From JBBEBE01 sp040882505 (GTDB taxonomy: Bacteria > Bacteroidota > Rhodothermia > Balneolales > Balneolaceae), in assembly GCA_040882505.1 (NCBI GenBank), contig JBBEBE010000008.1:357682-421681 (forward strand): a stretch of DNA of 64,000 nt, read 5' to 3'. Both the position numbers and the translations under genes were made by a program. Below, in pieces: positions 54,276 through 63,123 of this stretch; the stretch's first letter is position 1; each line of letters opens with the position of its first letter. The notes below the pieces were generated by a model. That model saw nothing but the letters and a program-made list of their open reading frames with translations, had not been told where the DNA came from and did not search any database.

Positions 54276-55371
54276 TCCAGGTTCGACGGCCGCGTAGGTA
54301 GAACTCTCGAATCAAGAAGGGGTTGCCGAGCGTCGGGGGATCGTCCCATTGGGCTCCCCACGCCGTCTCCTGTTTTCGATGGCGATGCAGGGCCGGTAGG
54401 GCCCGGTAGAAGGCCATGTGAGCCCGGAAGATGGCCCACGAGCGAGCAAACCGGCCGCGAAGCAGGGCTTCCATGCCAGCCACCCCGTCCAGGAGCAGTC
54501 GAACAACGAGGCGTCTCCAGAGCCAGCCCGGACTGGCATTCTTCCAGATCATGTAGAGGCTGTTTCGAAAGTTGTAGTACGCTTTTCGGGGATCGTCCAT
54601 AGCCAGGGAGCCGCCACCCAGGTGGTAGACCACGCTCTCGGGGATGCAGCGAATTCGGTGCCCCCCCCGACGAAGACGCCAGCAGAGGTCGATCTCCTCC
54701 ATATGAAACTCGAATCGCTCGTCAAAGCCTCCCAGTTCCCGAAAGAGGGAGGCTCGAACGGCCAGCGCCGCACCGGTAGCCCAGAAAAGGTCCATGGGCT
54801 CGTCATACTGCCCGTGATCCTTCTCGATCTCGTGAAACACTCGCCCACGGCAGTAGGGGTACCCGTATCGGTCCAGGAACCCTCCGGCTGCCCCGGCGTA
54901 CTCAAACAGCTCGGGCTCGTTCACAGAGCGGAGTTTCGGTTGGGCGGCGGCAAGCTCGGGCTCCCGGTCAAAGGCGTCCAGAAGAGGCTCCAGCCAGCCG
55001 GAAGCGGGCTTCACGTCGTTGTTCAAGAAGAGGAGGATATCGCCTTTGGCCTCCCGTGCGGCGCGGTTATTCCCCCCGCAGTAGCCGTAATTGTGGTCCA
55101 ACGAGACGATCCGGCACTCGGGAAAGGCCTCTTGCGTCCACTGGATGCTCCCGTCCGTGGAGTGATTGTCTGCCAGGATGAGCTCGGCCCACTCGGGCAG
55201 CGTAGCGGCCACCGATGGCAGGTATCGCTCCAGGAGGGGACGTCCGTTCCAGCTGACAATGATAACCGAGACTCTGGGGTGCACGCAATCACGGGGTTGG
55301 GTGGCGTTTAAAGAGGAGGGAAGATGCAAAAAATACGACTCACTATTTATCGATGGAGGGCGATTTTTCAA
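54241..55371 (-). CDS. Family 2 glycosyltransferase
   Basis: A 376-residue GT-A enzyme: VSVIIVSWNGRPLLERYLPS at the start, the DHNYGYCGGNN and LFLNNDVKPASGW region with the DxD-like NND, and FWATGAALAVRASLF and GGFDERFEFHMEEIDLCWRL near the middle, as in rhamnosyl- and other surface-glycan transferases. It overlaps the crtY start by 35 bases and is divergent from yfcE. A carotenoid glycosyltransferase role (next to crtY) is possible but unproven. Confidence 0.87.
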   Translation of the reverse strand: MKNRPPSINSESYFLHLPSSLNATQPRDCVHPRVSVIIVSWNGRPLLERYLPSVAATLPEWAELILADNHSTDGSIQWTQEAFPECRIVSLDHNYGYCGGNNRAAREAKGDILLFLNNDVKPASGWLEPLLDAFDREPELAAAQPKLRSVNEPELFEYAGAAGGFLDRYGYPYCRGRVFHEIEKDHGQYDEPMDLFWATGAALAVRASLFRELGGFDERFEFHMEEIDLCWRLRRGGHRIRCIPESVVYHLGGGSLAMDDPRKAYYNFRNSLYMIWKNASPGWLWRRLVVRLLLDGVAGMEALLRGRFARSWAIFRAHMAFYRALPALHRHRKQETAWGAQWDDPPTLGNPFLIREFYLRGRRTWSELHPEERARS

Positions 55372-55397
55372 TGCAGAGTCCGTAGCTTGGGCCCTGA

Positions 55398-55910
55398 ATG
55401 ATGAAAATCGGACTGATAGCAGATACGCACGGGTATTTGGATCCGGCGGTCCTGGAGTATTTCCAGGATCGTGACGAAATCTGGCATGTCGGTGATTTTG
55501 GCGATCCTGCCATTGCCGACACTCTGGCCAAGGTGGCCCCGCTTCGGGGCGTCTACGGCAACATCGACGGGCAGATGATCCGTGACCGATTCCCGCTCCA
55601 TCAGCGGTTCGATCTGGAGGGCCTTTCGATCTGGATGACCCACATCGGAGGCATGCCGGGCCGCTACTGTATTCCGATTCGCAAAGAGATCACCACCCAC
55701 CCGCCGGATCTCTTTATCTGTGGACATTCGCACATCCTGAAGATTGAGCGGGACCCCGACCTTAAAAAGATGGTTTATCTGAACCCCGGAGCCGCCGGAC
55801 GAGCCGGCTTCCATCAGGTCCGTACCATTGTGCTTTTCGAACTGGATCAGGGAACCATTGGCAAGATGAATGTTGTGGAGCTGGGCCCCGTCGTGGAAGA
55901 GAGGGGATAG
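55398..55910 (+). CDS. YfcE/MJ0936-family phosphodiesterase
   Basis: A 170-residue metallophosphoesterase with metal ligands in LIADTHGYLD, IWHVGDFGD, VYGNIDGQ, MTHIGG and CGHSHI, the set for YfcE phosphodiesterases that act on artificial phosphodiesters in vitro; natural substrate unknown. It is a compact form without extra domains. The GT2 gene is divergent with a 26-base gap. Confidence 0.92.
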   Translation: MMKIGLIADTHGYLDPAVLEYFQDRDEIWHVGDFGDPAIADTLAKVAPLRGVYGNIDGQMIRDRFPLHQRFDLEGLSIWMTHIGGMPGRYCIPIRKEITTHPPDLFICGHSHILKIERDPDLKKMVYLNPGAAGRAGFHQVRTIVLFELDQGTIGKMNVVELGPVVEERG

Positions 55911-56054
55911 GGAAGACTGCGCACGATTTGTTATCCTATCGTCTGCACAGGCATACCAAACCCATCACGTCTGTTCTGGCATGAACAGAACCCATATATG
56001 TGTGATCGGCTCCATAGCGGATTCAAGTAAACAAACAGACTACTGAGCCATATT

Positions 56055-58256
56055 TTGGAAACAGAACGACACATTGGATTTTGGGGTGCAACAGGAATCG
56101 GTGTGGGTGCTATGATTGGCGGCGGCATTCTGGCGCTTGCCGGGGTCGCGTTTGCAGTCAGTGGACCATCCGCGATCTTTGCCTTTTTACTGAACGGACT
56201 CATTGCTTTTCTCACCGTTTTCAGCTTTTCGGAAATGGCAGCTGCCCATCCTCAAAATGGTGGTATCTACACGTTTTCGAAGAAAGCGTTATCGGTTCAG
56301 GCGGCCTTCGGAGTCGGGTGGGTTGTCTGGTTTGCATCCATTGTGGCGACGGTATTGTATGCGCTGGGATTTGGCTCATTTGTTCTTATCGCCGTGCAGC
56401 AAATGCTTCCAGCCATTCATGCGTCCGGGTTTAGCCCGAGGTTTATCACAGCTTCTCTCGCCCTACTGGCATTGGCATTTTATACCTGGCGCTTAAGCAC
56501 GGTTGGGGGTGGCAGCGGAATGATCGCCAATATTGGCAAGCTGGTCGTCTTCGCAATCATCATTGCGTCGGGGCTGGCCATGACCGTTACCATTTCGTTC
56601 TCTGACATGACATCGAGCTTTCGGCCCTTTTTTACCGGTGGGGCGACCGGCGTATTGGCTGCAATGGGGTATACGTTTATCGCTGTTCAGGGATTCGCGC
56701 TGATTACCAATGTGGGCGGGGAGATCAAAGATCCAGAGAAGAACATGCCTCGGGCCATGATGGCAACCGTTTTGATCGGGATGGTCGTATATATCCCCAT
56801 TCTTTTTATTGTTGCCACAGTCGGGGTGCCCGATGGAGAAACCGTTGCATCGATTGGTCTTCAAAACCCCGAGGCTGTGGTAGCGATCGCCGTACAGGAA
56901 TTTATGGGACCGTTTGGCTTTTGGCTGGTGGTGGTCGCCGGTATTTTTTCGATGTTGACCGGGCTTGAAGCCAACATATTTGCCGCTTCGAGAGTAGCCA
57001 AAGCGATGGCAAAGGACCGCACACTGAGCTATCAGCTTTCCCACATCGATAAAACAACCGGACTTCCAACGACAGCCATCTATGTGACCGCAGTCTTGGT
57101 CGGCTTGCTTATTATTTTGCTGCCGAATGTGGCTGCCGCAGGCGCTGCTTCCGGCCTTATTTTTCTCGTTACCTACGCGCTGGCACATGCGATCAGTATG
57201 CTGATGCGGAATCGAAATTTTGAGAGTACCCAACATTTCCGAACACCGCTCTATCCCTTCATTCCGATTTTCGGGATGCTGGCCTGCTTTGGTTTGGCAG
57301 CATTCCAGGCGTTCGTAGAGCCCGCAGCTGGATTCATATCGCTGTTTTGGCTGATTTTTGGCGGGGCGATTTTCATCCTGTTCTTTATCAAAAAAGCCCG
57401 GGTCATGGACGCCTCAGAAGAGGGACTGCATCCTGAGTTAGTCAAGCTTCGTGGATTAAATCCCCTTGTATTGGTTCCAATCGTAAACCCGGACAACGCG
57501 GAGTCGAAGGTTTTTCTGGCCAACTCCTTGGCGCCTCCTCTGTTTGGACGAGTACTGTTGCTGTCGATCGTGCAGCGAAATCAGGATGAGAACATATTTG
57601 CCAACGCGCTTGAAAACAATCAGCGGGCGATGTTTAGAGCGATTACGACGTCTGTCTCTTCGGGACTACAGCCAGACACGCTAACGACCATAGCCCAGGA
57701 ACCCTGGGAAGAGATGGCACGGGTAGCCAACCTCCACCGATGTAACAGCATCATGATTGGCTTAAGTAATCTCACAGATCCTCACACTCAACAGAATATT
57801 GAGAAGCTGGTTAAAACGGTGGACTGTGATGTTGTGATTTTCAGGCAGCCATTCAGCGGCTGGAAAATCTCGGATGTTGAAAAAATTCTGGTCCCGGTTG
57901 CCGGCTTTACAGAGCACGATTTACTGCGCGCCCGAATACTCGCGAGCTTGTGGCGGAAAAACCATCCCAAGGTCCATTTTATTAAAATTCTTCCGACCAA
58001 CACATCTATCAAAGTTGTCGCTGAAAGTCGTAAACGGCTACATTCATTTGCAACTCAGATTATCCCCGAAGGAACCGATAGCCGGATCTACCTGGATGAC
58101 AACCCGAAAGAACGGCTTGTTTCACTATCCAGTAAATCCGAGCTGGTAATTCTCGGACTATCAAAACCTGGTCCGAATTCACCCGTTTTGGGCGAGCTGC
58201 CGATTGCTTTGGCTGAGGACACCTCCTGTGGTTTGATTTTTATCAGCAGAAAGTGA
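56055..58256 (+). CDS. APC-family permease with C-terminal universal-stress-like domain
   Basis: A 733-residue protein: about twelve helices in the N-terminal 450 residues (TGIGVGAMIGGGILALAG is the APC start motif; EIKDPEKNMPRAM is the TM6-7 loop), then about 280 residues resembling two Usp-like lobes (KVFLANSLAPPLFGRVLLLSI; DVEKILVPVAGFTEHDLL). It begins with TTG at 56055. Such fusions are known among amino acid or polyamine/cation permeases. The substrate is unknown. GC is lower than upstream, hinting at the start of the accessory region. Confidence 0.85.
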   Translation: METERHIGFWGATGIGVGAMIGGGILALAGVAFAVSGPSAIFAFLLNGLIAFLTVFSFSEMAAAHPQNGGIYTFSKKALSVQAAFGVGWVVWFASIVATVLYALGFGSFVLIAVQQMLPAIHASGFSPRFITASLALLALAFYTWRLSTVGGGSGMIANIGKLVVFAIIIASGLAMTVTISFSDMTSSFRPFFTGGATGVLAAMGYTFIAVQGFALITNVGGEIKDPEKNMPRAMMATVLIGMVVYIPILFIVATVGVPDGETVASIGLQNPEAVVAIAVQEFMGPFGFWLVVVAGIFSMLTGLEANIFAASRVAKAMAKDRTLSYQLSHIDKTTGLPTTAIYVTAVLVGLLIILLPNVAAAGAASGLIFLVTYALAHAISMLMRNRNFESTQHFRTPLYPFIPIFGMLACFGLAAFQAFVEPAAGFISLFWLIFGGAIFILFFIKKARVMDASEEGLHPELVKLRGLNPLVLVPIVNPDNAESKVFLANSLAPPLFGRVLLLSIVQRNQDENIFANALENNQRAMFRAITTSVSSGLQPDTLTTIAQEPWEEMARVANLHRCNSIMIGLSNLTDPHTQQNIEKLVKTVDCDVVIFRQPFSGWKISDVEKILVPVAGFTEHDLLRARILASLWRKNHPKVHFIKILPTNTSIKVVAESRKRLHSFATQIIPEGTDSRIYLDDNPKERLVSLSSKSELVILGLSKPGPNSPVLGELPIALAEDTSCGLIFISRK

Positions 58257-58559
58257 TTGGTGCTTGGCCCGTGTTGGAGGTGAGAGGGTAGGGAAACATT
58301 TATCAGGTAATTGAGGGGAGTGGTACATTACAGGACAACGTATCCTACAAGTTGATTCATCAGGTGCCTCATCGTCTTTTCTTACAATATTTTTCTCTTA
58401 TTACGAATTTCGGTGGTACTGTTTATCTCGCATATCCTTCCATTTCATGGTGTTATTTGCAACCTGACCCGAAATAAAATATTATGCGAAGAGAAATACG
58501 CACAGGTACTCGCGTAGAATACAATGTTATTTGCCTTTTTGATCTCAATCATTTTTTAG
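58257..58559. other. AT-rich spacer before the cassette region
   Basis: About 300 bases with no gene. It contains two copies of GTTATTTG (58452-58459 and 58526-58533), each the inverted complement of CAAATAAC at the left end of the first attC (59814-59821), so one may mark the left boundary of a first cassette. No attC structure is seen before either. Confidence 0.35.
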
Positions 58560-59717
58560 ATGATTAATCACTATCGTTTCATATTTCTATTTGTTCTAAT
58601 CGTATTGCAGTTTACACTACTGAAATGCACTACTGAAGATCAGGTTGAAGTTACACAAGAAAATTACGTTTTACAGGCAGTAGAGGAAGTCCGAATCGGA
58701 CAGTTAGAGGGTGAGAACGAATATGTTTTTGGATCCATTGGTCGTATTTCAATAGGAGGAAATGGTGAAATGTTTGTAGCAGATCCTCAGGTGCCTGTAA
58801 TACGAATGTATGATCGGGAGGGTAATTTCATACGTAATATTGGAGGCGAAGGGCGTGGCCCGGGGGAATATTCAAGAATAAGCGGTATGCGGACTTTTCC
58901 GGACGGAAGACTGGCAGTTTGGGACGTAAATAATCAAAGGGTAAACGTTTACAGTCGAGATGGAGATTATGTCGAAAATTATACAGTCAACAGTACCCTT
59001 CACTCAGCAGATAATTTTGAGGTTGGTCACGATGGAAATTTTTATGTTAAAACCGCTTTAGACTTCTTTCGTGACATATCAAAATTTAAATTGGCTTGGC
59101 TACGAATATCCCCCGAGGGAGAGATCACTGATACACTAAAAGTACCTTTTGATGAAGTGAATAGAGAACAGTCTTTCGTATTATTTACAGCCTCAGGACG
59201 TGCTCATGCTTTTATTAACAGGCCCATCAATAAATTGAGTACTAAGGGGAACCTTATTACAGGCAAAAATGATCAATACGTGTTCCAAATAAACCAACCA
59301 GATTCATTTTCCCTATATATTGAAAGGGATTTTGCATCTGTGCAAGTAAAACCTGAAGAGAAAGAACAGTGGGAAGACTGGATAAATTATTTCGGAGTCA
59401 ATAATAATGTTCCCGAAATAAAACCGCCGGTAAAGGATATTACAACGGATTCACAGGGGAGAATTTGGGTTAAAAGATATGTGGAAGCCATTTATACTGA
59501 AAAAAATATTGGCCCCCATTTTGGACCTGAAAGCAGATGGTGGGAACCTCCTGTGTTCGATGTCTTTTTACCTGATGGTACGTTTTATGCTACAGTATCA
59601 CTTCCCATAAACGCAAATTTTCGTGATGCGAAAGATAATTTTGTCTGGGCTGTTATAAAAGGAGAATACGATGAACAATATGTAGCTCGCTTCAGACTTG
59701 AGGAAGTAATGGATTAA
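58560..59717 (+). CDS. 6-bladed beta-propeller lipoprotein
   Basis: A 385-residue exported protein with a lipobox (LQFTLLKC) and NHL-like repeats: GRISIGGNGEMFVADPQVPVIR, YDREGNFIRNIGGEGRGPGEY, RLAVWDVNNQRVNVYSRDGDYVEN. This family (6-bladed beta-propeller, BF3886-type) is common in Bacteroidota and Balneolota, with no known ligand. It lies between the APC permease and the first attC; it may be the first, partly resolved gene cassette, since only its right attC is visible. Confidence 0.83.
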   Translation: MINHYRFIFLFVLIVLQFTLLKCTTEDQVEVTQENYVLQAVEEVRIGQLEGENEYVFGSIGRISIGGNGEMFVADPQVPVIRMYDREGNFIRNIGGEGRGPGEYSRISGMRTFPDGRLAVWDVNNQRVNVYSRDGDYVENYTVNSTLHSADNFEVGHDGNFYVKTALDFFRDISKFKLAWLRISPEGEITDTLKVPFDEVNREQSFVLFTASGRAHAFINRPINKLSTKGNLITGKNDQYVFQINQPDSFSLYIERDFASVQVKPEEKEQWEDWINYFGVNNNVPEIKPPVKDITTDSQGRIWVKRYVEAIYTEKNIGPHFGPESRWWEPPVFDVFLPDGTFYATVSLPINANFRDAKDNFVWAVIKGEYDEQYVARFRLEEVMD

Positions 59718-59814
59718 ACATCAAAAAGTTTAATATTGTTTATTAAAAAGGGATTTTAAGTCGAATCCACTCTGTAATTAACAAGTTAAATTATTAACGA
59801 ATCCTGCCGAGTTC

Positions 59815-59903
59815 AAATAACAAGTGTTTCCTGCTGACCGGTTCAGGTTTTCACCCTACTTCTATGACGATTGACCGGTCGCAGAAACACCAAACCGTTA
59901 GCC
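59815..59903 (+). repeat. attC recombination site A
   Basis: Left end AAATAAC (59815-59821), right end GTTAGCC (59897-59903). The arm GTGTTTCCTGCTGACCGGT pairs with ACCGGTCGCAGAAACAC, leaving two unpaired bases. Preceded by CCAAACC before the GTT, as in typical attC right ends. Confidence 0.8.
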
Positions 59904-59938
59904 TGCTTTAAAACCATAGGGAAATAAATAATATCAAT

Positions 59939-61264
59939 ATGAGCGATAAATTATCTATACAAGATGTAGCAGACTTAATAAAAAAATCGTTGGATATTGA
60001 TGCTGAATTCAATGAGTCTACCTTTTTCTTAAAGGTTGATGAAGAGAGAATTGACTATTCAATTGAAATAAGTACAAAAGAGATTCAGTCAAAAATTGAT
60101 GAACTAGACAATTTAAATGAAGCAAACTCTACTGCACTTTATAGTGATCGATATTATGAAGTATTAGTACGTGAAGAATCTCCACTTCCTAGGCCTGGAT
60201 TTTGGACACGTAGTGAAGATGTTCATGAATTTGATGATACGGATAATGGTATCCATTATTCATTTGGCATCCCATCAGATGTTTATTCAATTTTTTTACT
60301 AAATAAGCTTAATAACATTGGCTTTGAAAGATATTTCTTTTCCCCACGAAGAGTTTTGCATCGTCTTTTTAGAAGAGATCCACATCAATTAGAATTAATT
60401 GAACAAGAAGGTCAAAAAGAACCATTCCCTACACCGTTTGATGTTATTAAATCCTCTTTACCAAGAGTTTATACGCTTAGAATAAAATCAAATAAAAATA
60501 TTAGTATCAAACAGTTTGAAGACTATGTACATGCTATGCTTTTTCAACTAAGCTATAACATGGACATATCATTTGTTCTAATAAACTCACTAGAAGAAAT
60601 TGCCCGCCGTTCAAGGATTAGGAGAATTAGAAGATCAAATATTAAAGAATTAGACCCTCCAAGAAGAACTTATAGAGCAGATTTAATTTATCATTATCAA
60701 ATGGGTGTATCGACTGATAGTGCTCCACTTGAATTTTTGTCCTATTATCATATCGCTGAAAATTTCTTTGAAGAAATATTTGAGGAAGATTTAATTAATG
60801 GATTAAGAGAAAAACTAACTCAACCAGATTTTTCATATCGAAGAAAAAATGATTTACGAGATATGATAAAGTATATTATAAGACGTATGAAGTTGAGAAG
60901 TGAGACCTATACTTTTAATGAAATTGAAGCTCTTAAGTTAACTTTGAAAAAGTTTTTAGATCTCGAAGAGCTTATTAATCGATTAAATGAAATTGATAAT
61001 GCACTATTAGAATACTATAGAAATCATGCAGTTAAATTTTGCGGAGCAGCTAAAGTAGATTTAGAATCTGAAGATTACGACAAAACGATTTCTGACTTAG
61101 CTAATAGAGTCTATATCACCCGTAACTCTGTAGTTCATAGCAAAGAAGGGTCAAAACCTAAGTATGTTCCTTTTCATCATGATCGTCAGTTACTTGATGA
61201 AGTTCCATTAGTACGACTTATTGCAGAACAAATAATCATTAAGTCTTCAAAAATGTTAAACTAG
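59939..61264 (+). CDS. Cassette-borne HEPN-like protein of unknown function
   Basis: A 441-residue AT-rich gene that fills the first complete cassette (41 bases after the cassette start). I do not recognise the N-terminal 200 residues. The C-terminal 200 are helix-rich with an RNSVVH motif at residues 395-400 (R-x4-H), the RNase-type signature of HEPN domains, in a setting like ApeA-type HEPN proteins (YITRNSVVHSKEG). HEPN proteins are often toxins or antiphage RNases. The protein has no signal peptide or membrane helix. Function is inferred from one motif. Confidence 0.72.
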   Translation: MSDKLSIQDVADLIKKSLDIDAEFNESTFFLKVDEERIDYSIEISTKEIQSKIDELDNLNEANSTALYSDRYYEVLVREESPLPRPGFWTRSEDVHEFDDTDNGIHYSFGIPSDVYSIFLLNKLNNIGFERYFFSPRRVLHRLFRRDPHQLELIEQEGQKEPFPTPFDVIKSSLPRVYTLRIKSNKNISIKQFEDYVHAMLFQLSYNMDISFVLINSLEEIARRSRIRRIRRSNIKELDPPRRTYRADLIYHYQMGVSTDSAPLEFLSYYHIAENFFEEIFEEDLINGLREKLTQPDFSYRRKNDLRDMIKYIIRRMKLRSETYTFNEIEALKLTLKKFLDLEELINRLNEIDNALLEYYRNHAVKFCGAAKVDLESEDYDKTISDLANRVYITRNSVVHSKEGSKPKYVPFHHDRQLLDEVPLVRLIAEQIIIKSSKMLN

Positions 61265-61271
61265 TCCAGCA

Positions 61272-61360
61272 GGCTAACAAAGCGGCTCAAGCGGACGAGT
61301 TTACGTAGTGAGTCAATAAAAAAATTGTTACCTCGCCGCTTAGCCGCCAAACCGTTACGT
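61272..61360 (+). repeat. attC recombination site B
   Basis: Left end GGCTAAC (61272-61278), right end GTTACGT (61354-61360). The arm GCGGCTCAAGCGGACGAG pairs with CTCGCCGCTTAGCCGC with two unpaired bases on the left arm, a hallmark of attC strand discrimination. CCAAACC precedes the GTT. Confidence 0.85.
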
Positions 61361-61392
61361 ACCTAGGTGATTGATATGTATATAACCATTAA

Positions 61393-62088
61393 ATGAATAT
61401 GAAAAAGGTTTGTATAGTTGGTGCTTCCGGTAAACTGGGACAATACATGGTCCAACACTCGTTGAATCGGGGATATCAAGTAGTGGGTGTTTGCCGAAAG
61501 CAAAGTGTTGGGAAACTTGAGCGGTTTAAAGATCTCATCACAGTCATTTCTGGAATGACCAATGACCGAAGGGTTATTAAGGAAGCGGTGGCAGGATGTG
61601 ACGGAGTTCTTACTGTTTTAGTGCCTTGGGGAATCAACAATTATTCATCAGGGACAGCACGAGCTGTGATGGATTTTGCTGAACCGAATGCCCGATTAGT
61701 ATTTTCCTGTGGTTGGCACATTAGTCGGGATGGTCAGGATGTGTACTCATTGAAAATAAAGTTTTTAGTCAATGTTGCTGGTTGGATAGCAAAGAAATTG
61801 CGTCTCGTTGACATAGATGATCAGGTGGAAGCATGCCGTCAGATATTTGCCAGCGATACAAATTGGACAGTAGTACGAGGAAGTGATCTCGAAGAAGGAG
61901 AAAGCCAGGGATTACCAGTTTGGAGTGAGCATGTCGGGGATCCAATCCTGGAAAGTAACTTGACACGTCGAACCGATTTCGCACTTTTCATGGTCGAAGC
62001 ACTTGAAAACAACGACCTTTTTCATAAAGTACCGGCTATAGTTGGTTCTCAGGCACCATCAGCAATCACATTCAAATCCGAAAAATAG
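61393..62088 (+). CDS. Cassette-borne NAD(P)-binding NmrA-like protein
   Basis: A 231-residue atypical short-chain dehydrogenase: VCIVGASGKLGQYMV is the dinucleotide-binding motif, GCDGVLTVLVP follows, and the C-terminal half has TNWTVVRGSDLEEG. There is no YxxxK pair in the normal place, like NmrA/HSCARG-type sensors. It fills the second cassette, whose ORF ends 38 bases before attC C. It likely needs outside transcription, as no promoter is obvious in the 32 bases before it. Confidence 0.82.
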   Translation: MNMKKVCIVGASGKLGQYMVQHSLNRGYQVVGVCRKQSVGKLERFKDLITVISGMTNDRRVIKEAVAGCDGVLTVLVPWGINNYSSGTARAVMDFAEPNARLVFSCGWHISRDGQDVYSLKIKFLVNVAGWIAKKLRLVDIDDQVEACRQIFASDTNWTVVRGSDLEEGESQGLPVWSEHVGDPILESNLTRRTDFALFMVEALENNDLFHKVPAIVGSQAPSAITFKSEK

Positions 62089-62126
62089 AACTGATGTTTA
62101 CAATTTTCTGATAAAACAGCTACGGT

Positions 62127-62206
62127 ACATAACAATCAAATTAAGCGGACGGTTTTGCCCCAAATAGAATTGATCGCCTCACCGCTTATGACCAAGGCCG
62201 TTACAG
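62127..62206 (+). repeat. attC recombination site C
   Basis: Left end ACATAAC (62127-62133), right end GTTACAG (62200-62206). The inner pair AAGCGG with CCGCTT is retained but the arms are less well matched than in sites A and B. Bases GCC precede the GTT instead of ACC. Confidence 0.7.
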
Positions 62207-62541
62207 GACAAATTCAATTGCCGGATTAGTAAGGAAACTTGGGTCGATACAGTGACATTGAGCCATAACACAAGTTACGGGTGGATATTCGATGAACGAA
62301 GATATGCAGGTCAAGAGAATCTGGGTTCGTAGCATGTTCATCGATACGATCACGAAGTAATTGGCTGGACTCGCTCAGACATTGAAGACCGTATTCGTGA
62401 TGAGCACTCTACCTATACATGGCTACTCGAGCCGATTATAGGAAGGCTGTTCCACCATGCGCATATCATTATATGAATGGAGCATTCTAATTCATTTTCA
62501 ATACGAACTCCATATCACCCATAAAGTTACAAAAATAGAAT
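62207..62541. other. Spacer after the array with possible gene remnant
   Basis: About 335 bases with no intact gene. A short open stretch near 62395-62478 encodes STYTWLLEPIIGRLFHH and may be the tail of a decayed gene. No further attC was found: the expected partner of TTACAGGAC is not followed by a GTT right end. Confidence 0.35.
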
Positions 62542-63123
62542 ATGAGCTATTGTGACACCATTGAAGCAATGCAGCCCGGAGACAGAAAAGCATTGCATAA
62601 AAAATACCACGATGACCATTACGGCTTTCCCATTCATGATGACAATGAATTATTTGGGCGTTTGATTATGGAAATCAACCAAGCCGGTTTGAGTTGGGAA
62701 ACGATTTTGAAAAAAGAAGAAAATTTCAGGAAAGCTTACAGCCATTTCAGCATCCATAAAATTGCCGCCTATACAGAGAAAGACCGCGAACGATTGCTCA
62801 ACGATGCAGGTATTATCCGCAACAAATTGAAAGTGAATGCAGCGATTGAAAACGCCAAGACCATTCTCGGATTACAAGAGGAATTCGGTTCTTTTGAAAA
62901 ATGGTTGGATCATCATCATCCAAAAACCAAGGATGATTGGGTAAAACTGTTCAAAAAAACATTCAAGTTTACAGGAGGTGAAATTGTTGGTGAATTTTTG
63001 ATGAGCATCGGTTATTTGCGTGGTGCACATTCAGAAAATTGTCCTATTCATCAACAAATACGTAAACAAAACCCAATGTGGGCAAATCAAATAAAGAATG
63101 ATGGACCTGATAACACACCTTGA
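62542..63123 (+). CDS. tag: DNA-3-methyladenine glycosylase I
   Basis: A 193-residue Tag-family base-excision enzyme that removes 3-methyladenine. The start MSYCD holds the zinc-ligand Cys; YHDDHYGFPIHDDNELFGRL and NQAGLSWETILKK are the typical Tag blocks, and the C-terminal GAHSENC supplies His and Cys ligands. It overlaps the next gene by 26 bases. It lies outside the attC-bounded cassettes. Confidence 0.94.
   Translation: MSYCDTIEAMQPGDRKALHKKYHDDHYGFPIHDDNELFGRLIMEINQAGLSWETILKKEENFRKAYSHFSIHKIAAYTEKDRERLLNDAGIIRNKLKVNAAIENAKTILGLQEEFGSFEKWLDHHHPKTKDDWVKLFKKTFKFTGGEIVGEFLMSIGYLRGAHSENCPIHQQIRKQNPMWANQIKNDGPDNTP

Larger units (their letters stand above)
59815..62206 (+). mobile_element. 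Integron gene-cassette array (three attC sites, no integrase visible)
   Basis: Three attC-like palindromes bound two complete cassettes of 1457 and 846 bases, both with plus-strand genes toward their attC. The first cassette starts at GTTAGCCTGC (59897-59906) and its own attC begins with the exact inverted complement GCAGGCTAAC (61269-61278). The second starts GTTACGTACC (61354-61363) and its attC begins GGTACATAAC (62124-62133), matching 9 of 10. Arms show 1-2 unpaired bases, as in attC hairpins. No tyrosine recombinase gene is in the window, so this is an attC cluster lacking an integrase or the edge of a bigger array. Confidence 0.82.
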
